From a candidate division Zixibacteria bacterium DG_27 (GTDB lineage Bacteria > Zixibacteria > MSB-5A5 > DG-27): a DNA stretch of 7,232 nt. Location of the stretch: the NCBI GenBank assembly GCA_001302725.1, contig LIZU01000055.1, positions 1 to 7,232 of the forward strand. Reading direction: 5' to 3'. This document shows, one piece after another, positions 1-5,517 of this stretch; positions within the stretch are counted from its first letter, which is position 1; every line of letters begins with the position of its first letter. The notes beneath the pieces are model-generated. The model was not told the DNA's origin. It did no database searches and saw nothing but the letters and a program-made list of their open reading frames with translations. The position numbers and the translations under genes are program-made.

Positions 1-4
1 ACAC
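1..4 (-). CDS. rplF: Probable start codon of the next gene, expected L6 (partial)
   Basis: After the rpsH TAG the minus strand reads AGAAGGTGATAAGCGGTGT to the window end. AGAAGG (19-14) is a strong ribosome site, and GTG at 4-2 lies 9 bases from it. The next base, T, is compatible with a serine codon as in the usual MSRIG start of L6. In spc-type operons rplF follows rpsH, so the identity is inferred from gene order only; no diagnostic L6 residue is visible and the start could lie just beyond the edge. Confidence 0.35.
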
Positions 5-19
5 CGCTTATCACCTTCT

Positions 20-418
20 CTACCACACCCGACACAGAAGCTCTCCCCCAATACCCCGCCTCCGAGCCTCAGCATCGGTCATAACCCCAGAGGAGCTGGA
101 GACGATCAGCATCCCCAGGTGCCGAGTCATCTTCCGAATCTGGTCCTTGTCGTAGTAAACCCGCAGACCCGGCCTGGAAAGCCTCTTCAAACCGCTTATG
201 GCGCTCTCACCGGAGGCGGTATAGCTCAGATAAAGACGCAGAATCCCCTGTTTGTTGTCGTCAGCAAACTCCAGCTTGGAGATGTAGTTGCCCTCCAGGA
301 GGATCTCCGCGATCCGGCGTTTGATCTTGGAGGCCGGGATTTCGACCTCTTTGTGCTTGGCCCGGTAAGCGTTTCGCAGACGGGTCAACATATCGGCTAT
401 CGGGTCTGTCATCGTCAT
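20..418 (-). CDS. rpsH: 30S ribosomal protein S8
   Basis: S8, 132 residues, normal length. It binds 16S helix 21 early in assembly and in E. coli represses the spc operon by binding mRNA near rplE. The N-terminal DPIADMLTRLRNA (5-17), PASKIKRRIAEIL (28-40), and the C-terminal SSSSGVMTDAEARRRGIGG (107-125) followed by ELLCRVW are diagnostic; the usual Lys before GVMT is Ser here. The ATG at 418 is preferred to the in-frame ATG at 412 because GGTGAG lies 9 bases before the first. MTMTDPIADML is also a common start in high-GC Gram-positive S8s. The TAG stop is followed by a clear SD for a downstream gene. Confidence 0.98.
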   Translation of the reverse strand: MTMTDPIADMLTRLRNAYRAKHKEVEIPASKIKRRIAEILLEGNYISKLEFADDNKQGILRLYLSYTASGESAISGLKRLSRPGLRVYYDKDQIRKMTRHLGMLIVSSSSGVMTDAEARRRGIGGELLCRVW

Positions 419-428
419 AGCAGGGCTC

Positions 429-614
429 TCACCAGCTGGCTTTTACCACTCCCGGAACATGTCCGGCTAAGGCCAACTCTCGAAAACAGATGCGGCACAG
501 TCCGAAACGGCGCATATAGCCGCGCGGTCGCCCGCAGCGCCGACAACGATTGTGATACCTTACCGGAAATTTGGGTTTCCTCTTCCACTTCTCTATCTTG
601 CATCTCTTGGCCAC
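429..614 (-). CDS. rpsN: 30S ribosomal protein S14, zinc-binding short type
   Basis: S14 of the short C+ class, 61 residues, the usual length for this form (the zinc-free form is about 90-100). It lies in the 30S head next to S3 and S10 and helps position 16S helices. The zinc ligands are C24xxC27 and C40xxC43, in NRCRRCGRPRGY and FGLCRICFRELA; the protein ends with the expected PGVVKASW. The start is GTG at 614, with a good AAGGGG 5 bases upstream that immediately follows the rplE TAG. The stop is 10 bp before rpsH. A zinc-free paralogue elsewhere in the genome cannot be excluded. Confidence 0.97.
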   Translation of the reverse strand: MAKRCKIEKWKRKPKFPVRYHNRCRRCGRPRGYMRRFGLCRICFRELALAGHVPGVVKASW

Positions 615-625
615 GAAATCCCCTT

Positions 626-1168
626 CTATATTTCCCGAAACGGCATTCCCAGCTCCTTTAGAAGCTCGTAAGCCTCACGGTCAGTCTCGGCAGTGGTGAC
701 AATGGTGACGTTCATCCCCCGGATTCTCTGAACCTTGTCGTAGTCGATCTCCGGAAATATGATTTGCTCCTCCAAACCCAGGGTGTAATTGCCTCGTCCG
801 TCGAAAGACTTCTTGGGCAAGCCTCGAAAGTCCCTGATTCTGGGAATGGCGACGTTCACCAGCCGGTCGAAGAACTCATACATCCTCCGACCTCTCAAGG
901 TGACGCTGGCTCCGATGGCCATTCCAGCTCGAAGCTTAAAATTGGAGATCGACTTTTTGGCCCGACGGATGACCGGTCGCTGACCGGCTATGATGCCGAG
1001 CTCCTCGACCCCCGCCTCCAGGAGCTTGGGATTGGAGAGGGCGTCGCCAACCCCTATGTTGACGACAAGCCTTTCAAGCTTGGGCACCTGCATTATGTTC
1101 TCATAACCCAGGCGCTTCTGTAGCTCCGCCCTCACCCGCTCCAGGTATTTCTGCTTCAGCCGATCCAT
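626..1168 (-). CDS. rplE: 50S ribosomal protein L5
   Basis: L5, 180 residues, normal length. It binds 5S rRNA and forms the central protuberance, contacting P-site tRNA. Landmarks: VPKLERLVVNIGVGDA (28-43), GQRPVIRRAKKSISNFKLR (58-76), GASVTLRGRRMYEFFDRL (82-99), DFRGLPKKSFDGRGNYTLG (109-127), then QIIFPEIDYD. The frame stays open upstream to 1261, but that extension overlaps rplX and has no L5 similarity; MDRLKQKYLERV at 1168 matches the family N-terminus. That ATG is 5 bp after the rplX stop; the nearest SD (GGGGAG) is 14 bases away inside rplX, so coupling is likely. Confidence 0.97.
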   Translation of the reverse strand: MDRLKQKYLERVRAELQKRLGYENIMQVPKLERLVVNIGVGDALSNPKLLEAGVEELGIIAGQRPVIRRAKKSISNFKLRAGMAIGASVTLRGRRMYEFFDRLVNVAIPRIRDFRGLPKKSFDGRGNYTLGLEEQIIFPEIDYDKVQRIRGMNVTIVTTAETDREAYELLKELGMPFREI

Positions 1169-1173
1169 AAGAC

Positions 1174-1491
1174 TTACAGGATCTCCCCACACTTCTTGCA
1201 GATTCGCACCTTGGTGCCATCCTCTAAGATACGATAACCGACCCGGGTGGCGGAGGAGCACTTGTTGCAGTAAAGCATCACATTAGAGATGTGAATGCTT
1301 CCCTCCTTCTCAACGACCCCCCCCTTGGGGTTGCGTCGGGTGGGACGGGAATGACGCTTAACCATATTTATCCCCTCCACCAGAATGCGTCTCTCCTCCG
1401 GAAAAACCTTAAGCACCCTGGCGATGTTGCTCTTCTGGGTGCGCCCCTTGCCAGCAATCACCATCACGGTGTCGTTCTTCTTTATCCTCAT
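1174..1491 (-). CDS. rplX: 50S ribosomal protein L24, zinc-ribbon type
   Basis: L24, 105 residues, normal length. An assembly-initiator protein binding 23S domain I near the exit tunnel. The N-terminal KOW domain begins KKNDTVMVIAGKG (4-16) and continues to RRILVEGINMVKRHSRPT (34-51); SIHISNVML (65-73) is the standard next block. The C-terminus carries C75xxC78 and C98xxC101, a probable zinc ribbon found in a subset of bacterial L24s, around TRVGYRILEDGTKVRI. The KOW core reads KGRTQKSNIARVLKV where most L24s have a shorter GKxxGKxGKV pattern, so it looks lengthened by about two residues and lacks the usual second glycine. Reading other frames there does not restore consensus, so it is not a frameshift. 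Confidence 0.96.
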   Translation of the reverse strand: MRIKKNDTVMVIAGKGRTQKSNIARVLKVFPEERRILVEGINMVKRHSRPTRRNPKGGVVEKEGSIHISNVMLYCNKCSSATRVGYRILEDGTKVRICKKCGEIL

Positions 1492-1511
1492 AACCGCTTA
1501 AAACCTCATAA
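1486..1511 (-). repeat. Direct repeat TTATGAGG with a minimal ORF before rplX
   Basis: On the minus strand TTATGAGG occurs twice, at 1511-1504 and 1493-1486, 18 bases apart. The second copy contains the rplX start ATG. The first contains an ATG at 1509-1507 overlapping the rplN TGA, with GAGG 4 bases upstream, but reading from it gives ATG AGG TTT TAA, a stop three codons later. The two ATGs are in the same frame, so the upstream one cannot start L24. The true start has only GAGG at a 12-base spacing. Ribosomes finishing rplN might start and stop on this mini-frame before reinitiating at rplX. The repeat is short, so chance is a real alternative. Confidence 0.4.
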
Positions 1512-1874
1512 GACCTCGGGGGCCAGAGAGACTATCTTCATGAACTGTTTCTCCCGAAGTTCCCGGGCCACCGGTCCGAAGATGCGGCTGCCACGGGGTT
1601 CCCCCTGCTCATTTATCAGAACCGCGGCGTTGTCCGAGAAACGGATGTAGGTGCCGTCACGTCTCTTGGTCTCCTTGGTGGTGCGCACCACCACCGCCTT
1701 GGAGATGTCGCTTTTCTTGACGGTTCCACCGGGGATGGCATCCTTCACGGTGACGACGATGATGTCTCCGACCCGGGCATACCTCCTCTTGGAGCCTCCC
1801 AGAACCCGGAAGCACATCACCTTCTTGGCTCCGGAGTTGTCGGCAACGTTCAGTCTGGTCTGCTCCTGAATCAT
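1506..1874 (-). CDS. rplN: 50S ribosomal protein L14
   Basis: L14, 122 residues, exactly the family length. It lies at the subunit interface, forming bridges to 16S helix 14, and is the target of the RsfS silencing factor in many bacteria. The sequence is canonical: MIQEQTRLNVADNSGAK (1-17), RYARVGDIIVVTVKDAIPGG (31-50), VKKSDISKAVVVRT (52-65), then DGTYIRFSDNAAVLIN (73-88), GSRIFGPVARELR (95-107) and the ending IVSLAPEVL. The ATG is one base past the rpsQ stop; AAGG 9 bases upstream is inside rpsQ. Its TGA stop overlaps an ATG belonging to a four-codon frame ahead of rplX. Confidence 0.98.
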   Translation of the reverse strand: MIQEQTRLNVADNSGAKKVMCFRVLGGSKRRYARVGDIIVVTVKDAIPGGTVKKSDISKAVVVRTTKETKRRDGTYIRFSDNAAVLINEQGEPRGSRIFGPVARELREKQFMKIVSLAPEVL

Positions 1875-1875
1875 T

Positions 1876-2148
1876 TTATCTGGCCTTCTCCAGGACTTCG
1901 ACCAGACGCCACCTTTTGTTTCTGGAAAGCGGGCGGGTCTCCATGACCTTCACCAAATCCCCGACCCTAGAGCGGTTTTCCTCATCGTGGGCAAACAGTT
2001 TCGTGGTGCGGGTAATCACCTTCTTGTAAACGCCGTGAGCCATCCGACGCTCGATTGCCACCACCACGGTCTTGTCCATCCTGTTGGAGACCACCCGGCC
2101 GACCCGCTCCTTCCTTTTACCCCGGTTAAGGGTTTTTCTCGCCTCCAT
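1876..2148 (-). CDS. rpsQ: 30S ribosomal protein S17
   Basis: S17, 90 residues from the ATG at 2148. An OB-fold primary-binding protein at the body of the 30S subunit, contacting 16S helices 7 and 11. VGRVVSNRMDKTVVV (16-30) and RVGDLVKVMETRPLSRNKR (61-79), followed by WRLVEV, are the family signatures. An in-frame TTG at 2154 would add two residues. I prefer the ATG because MEARK is a family-like start and GGTG lies 8 bases before it, but the upstream SD is weak for either choice. The TAA stop is one base from rplN, so no spc-type promoter spacer exists here. Confidence 0.96.
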   Translation of the reverse strand: MEARKTLNRGKRKERVGRVVSNRMDKTVVVAIERRMAHGVYKKVITRTTKLFAHDEENRSRVGDLVKVMETRPLSRNKRWRLVEVLEKAR

Positions 2149-2163
2149 CTTCAACGCACCACT

Positions 2164-2385
2164 CTACTCTTCGGAATCCGCCGCCAGTTTTCTGATTCCC
2201 AGCTCGCCCTCTTTCAGGATGGTGTTGACCCGGGCCAGTTCCCGGCGTAAGGTCCTGACCTTAAGAGGGTTATCCAGATACTGAGTCGATTGCCTCAAGC
2301 GGAGATTGAAGAGCTCCTCCTCCAAGTCTCTCTTTCTTTGAAGGATCTCCTCGGTGGTCAGATCTCGAATCTGCCGCGGTCTCAT
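2164..2385 (-). CDS. rpmC: 50S ribosomal protein L29
   Basis: L29, 73 residues, slightly longer than the usual 60-70. A small two-helix protein beside L23 at the exit tunnel, contributing to the SRP and nascent-chain factor platform. IRDLTTEEI (6-14), the ELFNLRLRQ helix (24-32), LDNPLKVRTLRRELARVNT (37-55) and the terminal ILKE are the expected pattern. The short acidic tail (KLAADSEE) goes beyond the typical end. The ATG is 3 bp after the rplP TAG; GGAG, 8 bases upstream, lies within the last rplP codons. The gene ends 15 bp before rpsQ (ATG start). Confidence 0.96.
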   Translation of the reverse strand: MRPRQIRDLTTEEILQRKRDLEEELFNLRLRQSTQYLDNPLKVRTLRRELARVNTILKEGELGIRKLAADSEE

Positions 2386-2388
2386 CTG

Positions 2389-2811
2389 CTAGTCTCCGAA
2401 CTGCTCGCTTCTGGTTACGATCTTGGTTCTGATCGGGAGTTTGGCCGCCGCCAAACTCATCGCCTCCTTCGCCAGCTGTTCTGAGACCCCCTCCAGCTCG
2501 AACAGCACCCGTCCCGGTTTGACCACCGCCACCCAGGATTCCGGCGCCCCCTTACCCTTACCCATGCGGGTCTCGGCGGGCTTTTTGGTCACCGGTTTGT
2601 CGGGGAAGATGCGGATCCAGACCTTCCCCCCACGCTTAATGTGACGGGTCAAAGCTACCCGGGCCGCCTCTATCTGGCGATTGGTGATCCAGGCTGCCTG
2701 AAGCGCCCTCAGCCCATACTCACCAAAGCTCACCCGGGAGCCCCGGTAGGCCTTGCCGCGCATCTTCCCACGCTGCTGCTTTCTGAACTTCACCCTCTTG
2801 GGCATTAGCAT
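2389..2811 (-). CDS. rplP: 50S ribosomal protein L16
   Basis: L16, 140 residues, typical. It binds near the A-site tRNA elbow and the base of the central protuberance and joins late in 50S assembly. Conserved blocks: MLMPKRVKFRKQQRG (1-15), VSFGEYGLRAL (27-37), WITNRQIEAARVALTRHIKR (41-60), then KPVTKKPAETRMGKGKG (72-88) and the C-terminal LAAAKLPIRTKIV (120-132). R82 corresponds to E. coli Arg81, which is hydroxylated there by YcfD. Two in-frame ATGs exist; 2811 is chosen over 2805 because GGAGGT sits 8 bases upstream and MLxPKR is the usual N-terminus. The SD immediately follows the rpsC TGA. Confidence 0.98.
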   Translation of the reverse strand: MLMPKRVKFRKQQRGKMRGKAYRGSRVSFGEYGLRALQAAWITNRQIEAARVALTRHIKRGGKVWIRIFPDKPVTKKPAETRMGKGKGAPESWVAVVKPGRVLFELEGVSEQLAKEAMSLAAAKLPIRTKIVTRSEQFGD

Positions 2812-2827
2812 TTCAGCCGACCTCCAC

Positions 2828-3700
2828 TCACTTCGACCCGCCCTCCTTCACTCTTCTGTCTCCCCCGGGCCTGCGGCCGGGAGCCTGTTTCTTGGTTGAC
2901 CCCTTGGCTTCCGGGGAAGTGGAAGCCCCCGGTCTCTTCTTGCGAATGCGACCGCGTCGCCTCCGCTTGGGAGCCTCTTTAGGTCTGGCCCTATCTGTCT
3001 CCCTCTTTCTGCTCGCCAGGGAATCGTCGGGGAGGGGCTCGAATTTCTTGTCGATCGCCTCTAAGTATTCCGGAGTGCCCAGGACCTCTCCCTTGCAAAT
3101 CCAGACCTTCACTCCGATGGTGCCATAAGTGGTATTGGCGGTGGCAGTGGAGTAATCTATGTCCGCTCTGAGAGTGTGAAGGGGAACTCTCCCCTCGTGA
3201 TACTTCTCCTTCCTGGCGATTTCAGCCCCCGCCAGCCGTCCCCCGCAGATCACCTTGATCCCCTCGGCGCCCAACTTCATCGCGGCCGCGACCGCCTTCT
3301 TCATGGCTCGCCGGAAGGAGACTCTCCCCTCCAATTGCTTGGCGATGCTCTCAGCGACCAGCTTGGCAGACAGCTCCGGCTTTTTCACCTCAATGATGTT
3401 TAAGAGGACCTCCTTGCCGGTGAGCATCTGCAGCTCCCCTTTGAGTTTGTCGACCTCCACACCCTTACGACCGATTACAATCCCCGGCCTGGCGGTGTGG
3501 ATATCGATAGTGACCTTTCGGGGCGCCCGCAGGATCTCGATGTTGGCGATCCCGGCGTGCTCCAGACGCTTCTCGGTGTAGCGACGCAGAAGAAGGTCTT
3601 CGTTCAACAGCTCCGCGAAGCTGGAGTCCGTAAACCACTTCGAATGCCAGCTCTTGATAATCCCCAACCTCAACCCGTATGGATGGGTCTTCTGTCCCAA
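2828..3700 (-). CDS. rpsC: 30S ribosomal protein S3 with extended basic C-terminal tail
   Basis: S3, 290 residues against 233 in E. coli. It forms part of the mRNA entry site and contributes to ribosomal helicase activity. The start MGQKTHPYGLRLG is typical; a type-2 KH domain spans about 38-107 with the loop GRKG (77-80). FRRAMKKAV (129-137) holds the basic residues facing mRNA, and GRVPLHTLRADIDY (170-183) plus GTIGVKVWICKGE (193-205) form the C-terminal fold. From about 225 the protein becomes a low-complexity tail rich in Arg, Lys, Pro and Gly (including RRRRGRIRKKR, 246-256), probably disordered and solvent-exposed. The start codon is TTG, backed by a strong AGGAGG 5 bases upstream. Confidence 0.97.
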   Translation of the reverse strand: MGQKTHPYGLRLGIIKSWHSKWFTDSSFAELLNEDLLLRRYTEKRLEHAGIANIEILRAPRKVTIDIHTARPGIVIGRKGVEVDKLKGELQMLTGKEVLLNIIEVKKPELSAKLVAESIAKQLEGRVSFRRAMKKAVAAAMKLGAEGIKVICGGRLAGAEIARKEKYHEGRVPLHTLRADIDYSTATANTTYGTIGVKVWICKGEVLGTPEYLEAIDKKFEPLPDDSLASRKRETDRARPKEAPKRRRRGRIRKKRPGASTSPEAKGSTKKQAPGRRPGGDRRVKEGGSK

Positions 3701-3717
3701 ACAGTCCTCCTCTTCGA

Positions 3718-4086
3718 CTACGTTTTCCGCCTGTCAGTTTCGCTCCGCCGCGCCTCTATGACCACCTTGAGGTGGGAGGTGCGCCTGCGGATCCGGAAGG
3801 CTCTCCCCATAGAGGCCGGCCGAATTCTCTTCAAAGTGGGTCCGGAGTCGACCGTGATCGACCTGATAAACAGGTCCTCAGACTTGATCTTGGCGCTTCC
3901 CTCCCTGGCGATGGCATTGGAGGCCGCCGATTTCACCACCCTGGCGATCGCCCGGGCGGCGGCCTTGGGGGTGACCAGAAGTGCATCCAAAGCCTCATCC
4001 ACTCCGTTGCCAACCACCAGCTCCCCCACCCGCCGCAGCTTGCGAGGCGACATCCGCAAGAATCTCAACTGTGCCTGATACTCCAT
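3718..4086 (-). CDS. rplV: 50S ribosomal protein L22
   Basis: L22, 122 residues, slightly longer than the usual length of about 110 because of a basic tail (ARRSETDRRKT, 112-122). It binds all 23S domains, and its beta-hairpin lines the exit tunnel near the macrolide region. SPRKLRRVGELV (13-24) is the conserved N-terminal helix. The hairpin falls within 80-110 (DSGPTLKRIRPAS, then GRAFRIRRRTSHLKVVI), with no insertion or deletion resembling known macrolide-resistance changes. The ATG at 4086 is 3 bp past the rpsS TAA, and I see no convincing SD in the preceding 20 bases, suggesting translational coupling or reinitiation from rpsS. Confidence 0.97.
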   Translation of the reverse strand: MEYQAQLRFLRMSPRKLRRVGELVVGNGVDEALDALLVTPKAAARAIARVVKSAASNAIAREGSAKIKSEDLFIRSITVDSGPTLKRIRPASMGRAFRIRRRTSHLKVVIEARRSETDRRKT

Positions 4087-4089
4087 GTC

Positions 4090-4377
4090 TTATTTCAGCG
4101 CCACTGCCCGATGAGTCAGCTTCCCGGAATGCCCCCGGAAAGTCCTGGTGGGAGCGAACTCCCCCAGCTTGTGGCCGACCATATTCTCGGTGATGTATAC
4201 CGGGATGAACTTGTTCCCGTTGTGAATCGCCAGGGTATGCCCCACGAATTCCGGAGGAATAGTGGAGCCCCGAGCCCAGGTCTTAATGACCCTCTTCTCT
4301 CCGGTCCGGTTTAAGGCCTCAATCTTTTTCTGCAGTTTCGGGTCGATATGGGGACCCTTTTTCAATGACCTGGCCAT
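4090..4377 (-). CDS. rpsS: 30S ribosomal protein S19
   Basis: S19, 95 residues, normal length. It resides in the 30S head, partners S13, and contributes to the B1 bridges and A-site tRNA region. The sequence starts with the near-universal MARSLKKGP and contains HNGNKFIPVYITENMVGHK (52-70), then LGEFAPTRTFRGH (71-83), the family signature. The ATG is 10 bp after the rplB stop. The SD-like GAGG ends only two bases before ATG, so initiation may lean on coupling from rplB. The TAA stop is 3 bp from rplV. Confidence 0.98.
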   Translation of the reverse strand: MARSLKKGPHIDPKLQKKIEALNRTGEKRVIKTWARGSTIPPEFVGHTLAIHNGNKFIPVYITENMVGHKLGEFAPTRTFRGHSGKLTHRAVALK

Positions 4378-4387
4378 ATCCTCGAGC

Positions 4388-5209
4388 TTACTTCCGACGT
4401 TTAATTATCTGCTTATCAGACAGTTTCTTTCCCCTGGTCTTGAGTCCTTTAGTGAGTTTCCCCCAGGGGCTACAAGGATGCCGGCCGCCGGATGACTTCC
4501 CCTCACCACCCCCCATGGGATGATCCACGGGGTTCATCGCCACGCCCCTGACCGAGGGGCGCACTCCCAGCCAGCGTGATCTCCCCGCCTTTCCCAGGGA
4601 GAGGTTCTCATGGTCGATATTGCCAACCTGCCCGATGGTGGCGTAATTCTCCAGCCGCACCAACCTCACCTCCCCAGAGGGGAGACGAAGATGTGCGAAG
4701 TCTCCCTCCTTTGCGAGCAACTGCACCATGCTGCCCGCCCCCCGGGCCAGTTGACCGCCATATCCACGCTTCAGCTCTACATTATGAACAGAGCTTCCGG
4801 CGGGTATCTTCGCCAGCGGCAGGCAGTTTCCTATCTTCACCTCAGCATCCTCACCAGAGACGACCCTGTCGCCGACCCGTAACCCCAAAGGAGCCAGAAT
4901 GTATCTCTTTTCGCCGTCGGCATAGAATAGAAGCGCTATCCGGGCCGAACGATTGGGGTCGTATTCGATCATCGCCACTCTGGCGGGGATGCCATACTTA
5001 TCCCTTCTGAAGTCGATCAGGCGATAGCGCCGCTTGTGGCCTCCACCGCGATGGCGGCAGGTTATCCGTCCGGAGTTGTTACGCCCCCCGCTACCCTTCC
5101 GGGGACGCAGAAGCGACTTCTCCGGAACCTTCCTGGAAAGCTCCGCGAAATCCGGGGCTAAACGGAAACGGAGTCCCGGCGTGGTCGGTTTGAATTTCTT
5201 AAGTCCCAT
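4388..5209 (-). CDS. rplB: 50S ribosomal protein L2
   Basis: L2, 273 residues, the canonical bacterial length. It is a primary 23S-binding protein needed for subunit association and for assembly of the peptidyl-transferase region. Landmarks in order: PGLRFR (11-16), GGRNNSGRITCRHRGGGH (41-58), the OB/SH3-like core, and the C-terminal MNPVDHPMGGGEGKSSGG (225-242) followed by RHPCSPWGKLTKGLKTR. His230 corresponds to E. coli His229, the residue implicated in peptidyl-transferase function, and is retained. The next histidine of the E. coli VDHPH motif is Met here, a common variant. The ATG at 5209 has GAGG 7 bases upstream, inside a palindromic junction. The gene is 10 bp from rpsS. Confidence 0.98.
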   Translation of the reverse strand: MGLKKFKPTTPGLRFRLAPDFAELSRKVPEKSLLRPRKGSGGRNNSGRITCRHRGGGHKRRYRLIDFRRDKYGIPARVAMIEYDPNRSARIALLFYADGEKRYILAPLGLRVGDRVVSGEDAEVKIGNCLPLAKIPAGSSVHNVELKRGYGGQLARGAGSMVQLLAKEGDFAHLRLPSGEVRLVRLENYATIGQVGNIDHENLSLGKAGRSRWLGVRPSVRGVAMNPVDHPMGGGEGKSSGGRHPCSPWGKLTKGLKTRGKKLSDKQIIKRRK

Positions 5210-5211
5210 TT

Positions 5212-5227
5212 AATCGCCTCGGCGATT
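5212..5227 (-). repeat. Perfect 7-bp inverted repeat at rplW/rplB junction covering the rplB SD
   Basis: On the minus strand the junction reads AATCGCC GA GGCGATT: two perfect 7-base arms with two central bases, filling nearly all of the 17-bp spacer. As RNA it would more realistically fold as a 6-bp stem with a CGAG tetraloop. The GAGG that serves as the rplB ribosome-binding site (spacing 7 to ATG at 5209) is in the loop and descending arm, so folding would partly mask it. Translation through the rplW stop would open it, consistent with coupling. There is no trailing U-run, so it is not a terminator. The repeat is seen directly; a regulatory role is inference. Confidence 0.45.
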
Positions 5228-5517
5228 CATACCTTCTCGAAAAGCTCGATGCTGTCCCCCTCGGCAAGCTTCACGATCGCCTTTTTCCAGTTCGGCCTCC
5301 TTCCCCGGAAGCGCCCCATGGCCTTGATCTTGCCCCTCAGCCTCATGGTAGTGACGTCCAAGACCCTAACGCTGAAAACGGTCTCGATCGCCCTTTTTAT
5401 CTCCAGCTTATTGGCATGCGTCGCCACCACGAAGGCGTAGCGATTCTCTCGATCCTTCAAAGAGGTGGCCTTCTCGGTGGTGAGGGCCGTCACCAAGATA
5501 TCTCGGGGCGACTTCAT
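5227..5517 (-). CDS. rplW: 50S ribosomal protein L23
   Basis: L23, 96 residues, typical bacterial size. It lies at the mouth of the polypeptide exit tunnel and is the docking site for trigger factor and SRP. The TTEKAT motif (13-18) places E15 where E. coli L23 has the trigger-factor contact Glu18. NKLEIKRAIETVFSVRV (36-52) is the conserved rRNA-binding helix, and GRFRGRRPNWKKAIVKL (68-84) is the basic loop and last strand. The start ATG overlaps the rplD TGA as ATGA, and a strong SD (GGGGAGGTG, 8 bases upstream) lies inside the end of rplD. The stop overlaps an inverted repeat spanning the junction with rplB. Confidence 0.98.
   Translation of the reverse strand: MKSPRDILVTALTTEKATSLKDRENRYAFVVATHANKLEIKRAIETVFSVRVLDVTTMRLRGKIKAMGRFRGRRPNWKKAIVKLAEGDSIELFEKV

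Noticed and set aside
119..661. 180-codon plus-strand open frame opposite rpsH, rpsN and the end of rplE
   Set aside because: It is antisense to three certain ribosomal genes, has no recognisable family features and crosses their junctions; a shadow of biased codon use.
1140..1200. An E. coli-like S8 repressor-binding hairpin around the rplX/rplE junction
   Set aside because: I could not recognise the helix-21-like core by eye; a covariance search would be needed, so I do not claim it.
1169..1261. 31-codon upstream extension of the rplE frame
   Set aside because: It overlaps rplX coding sequence and has no L5 similarity; the family N-terminus begins at the ATG at 1168.
3497..4314. Two long overlapping plus-strand open frames (193 and 211 codons) opposite rpsC, rplV and rpsS
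   Set aside because: Antisense to intact conserved genes, Pro/Arg/Leu-rich composition typical of shadows, no plausible SD-start pair or domain.
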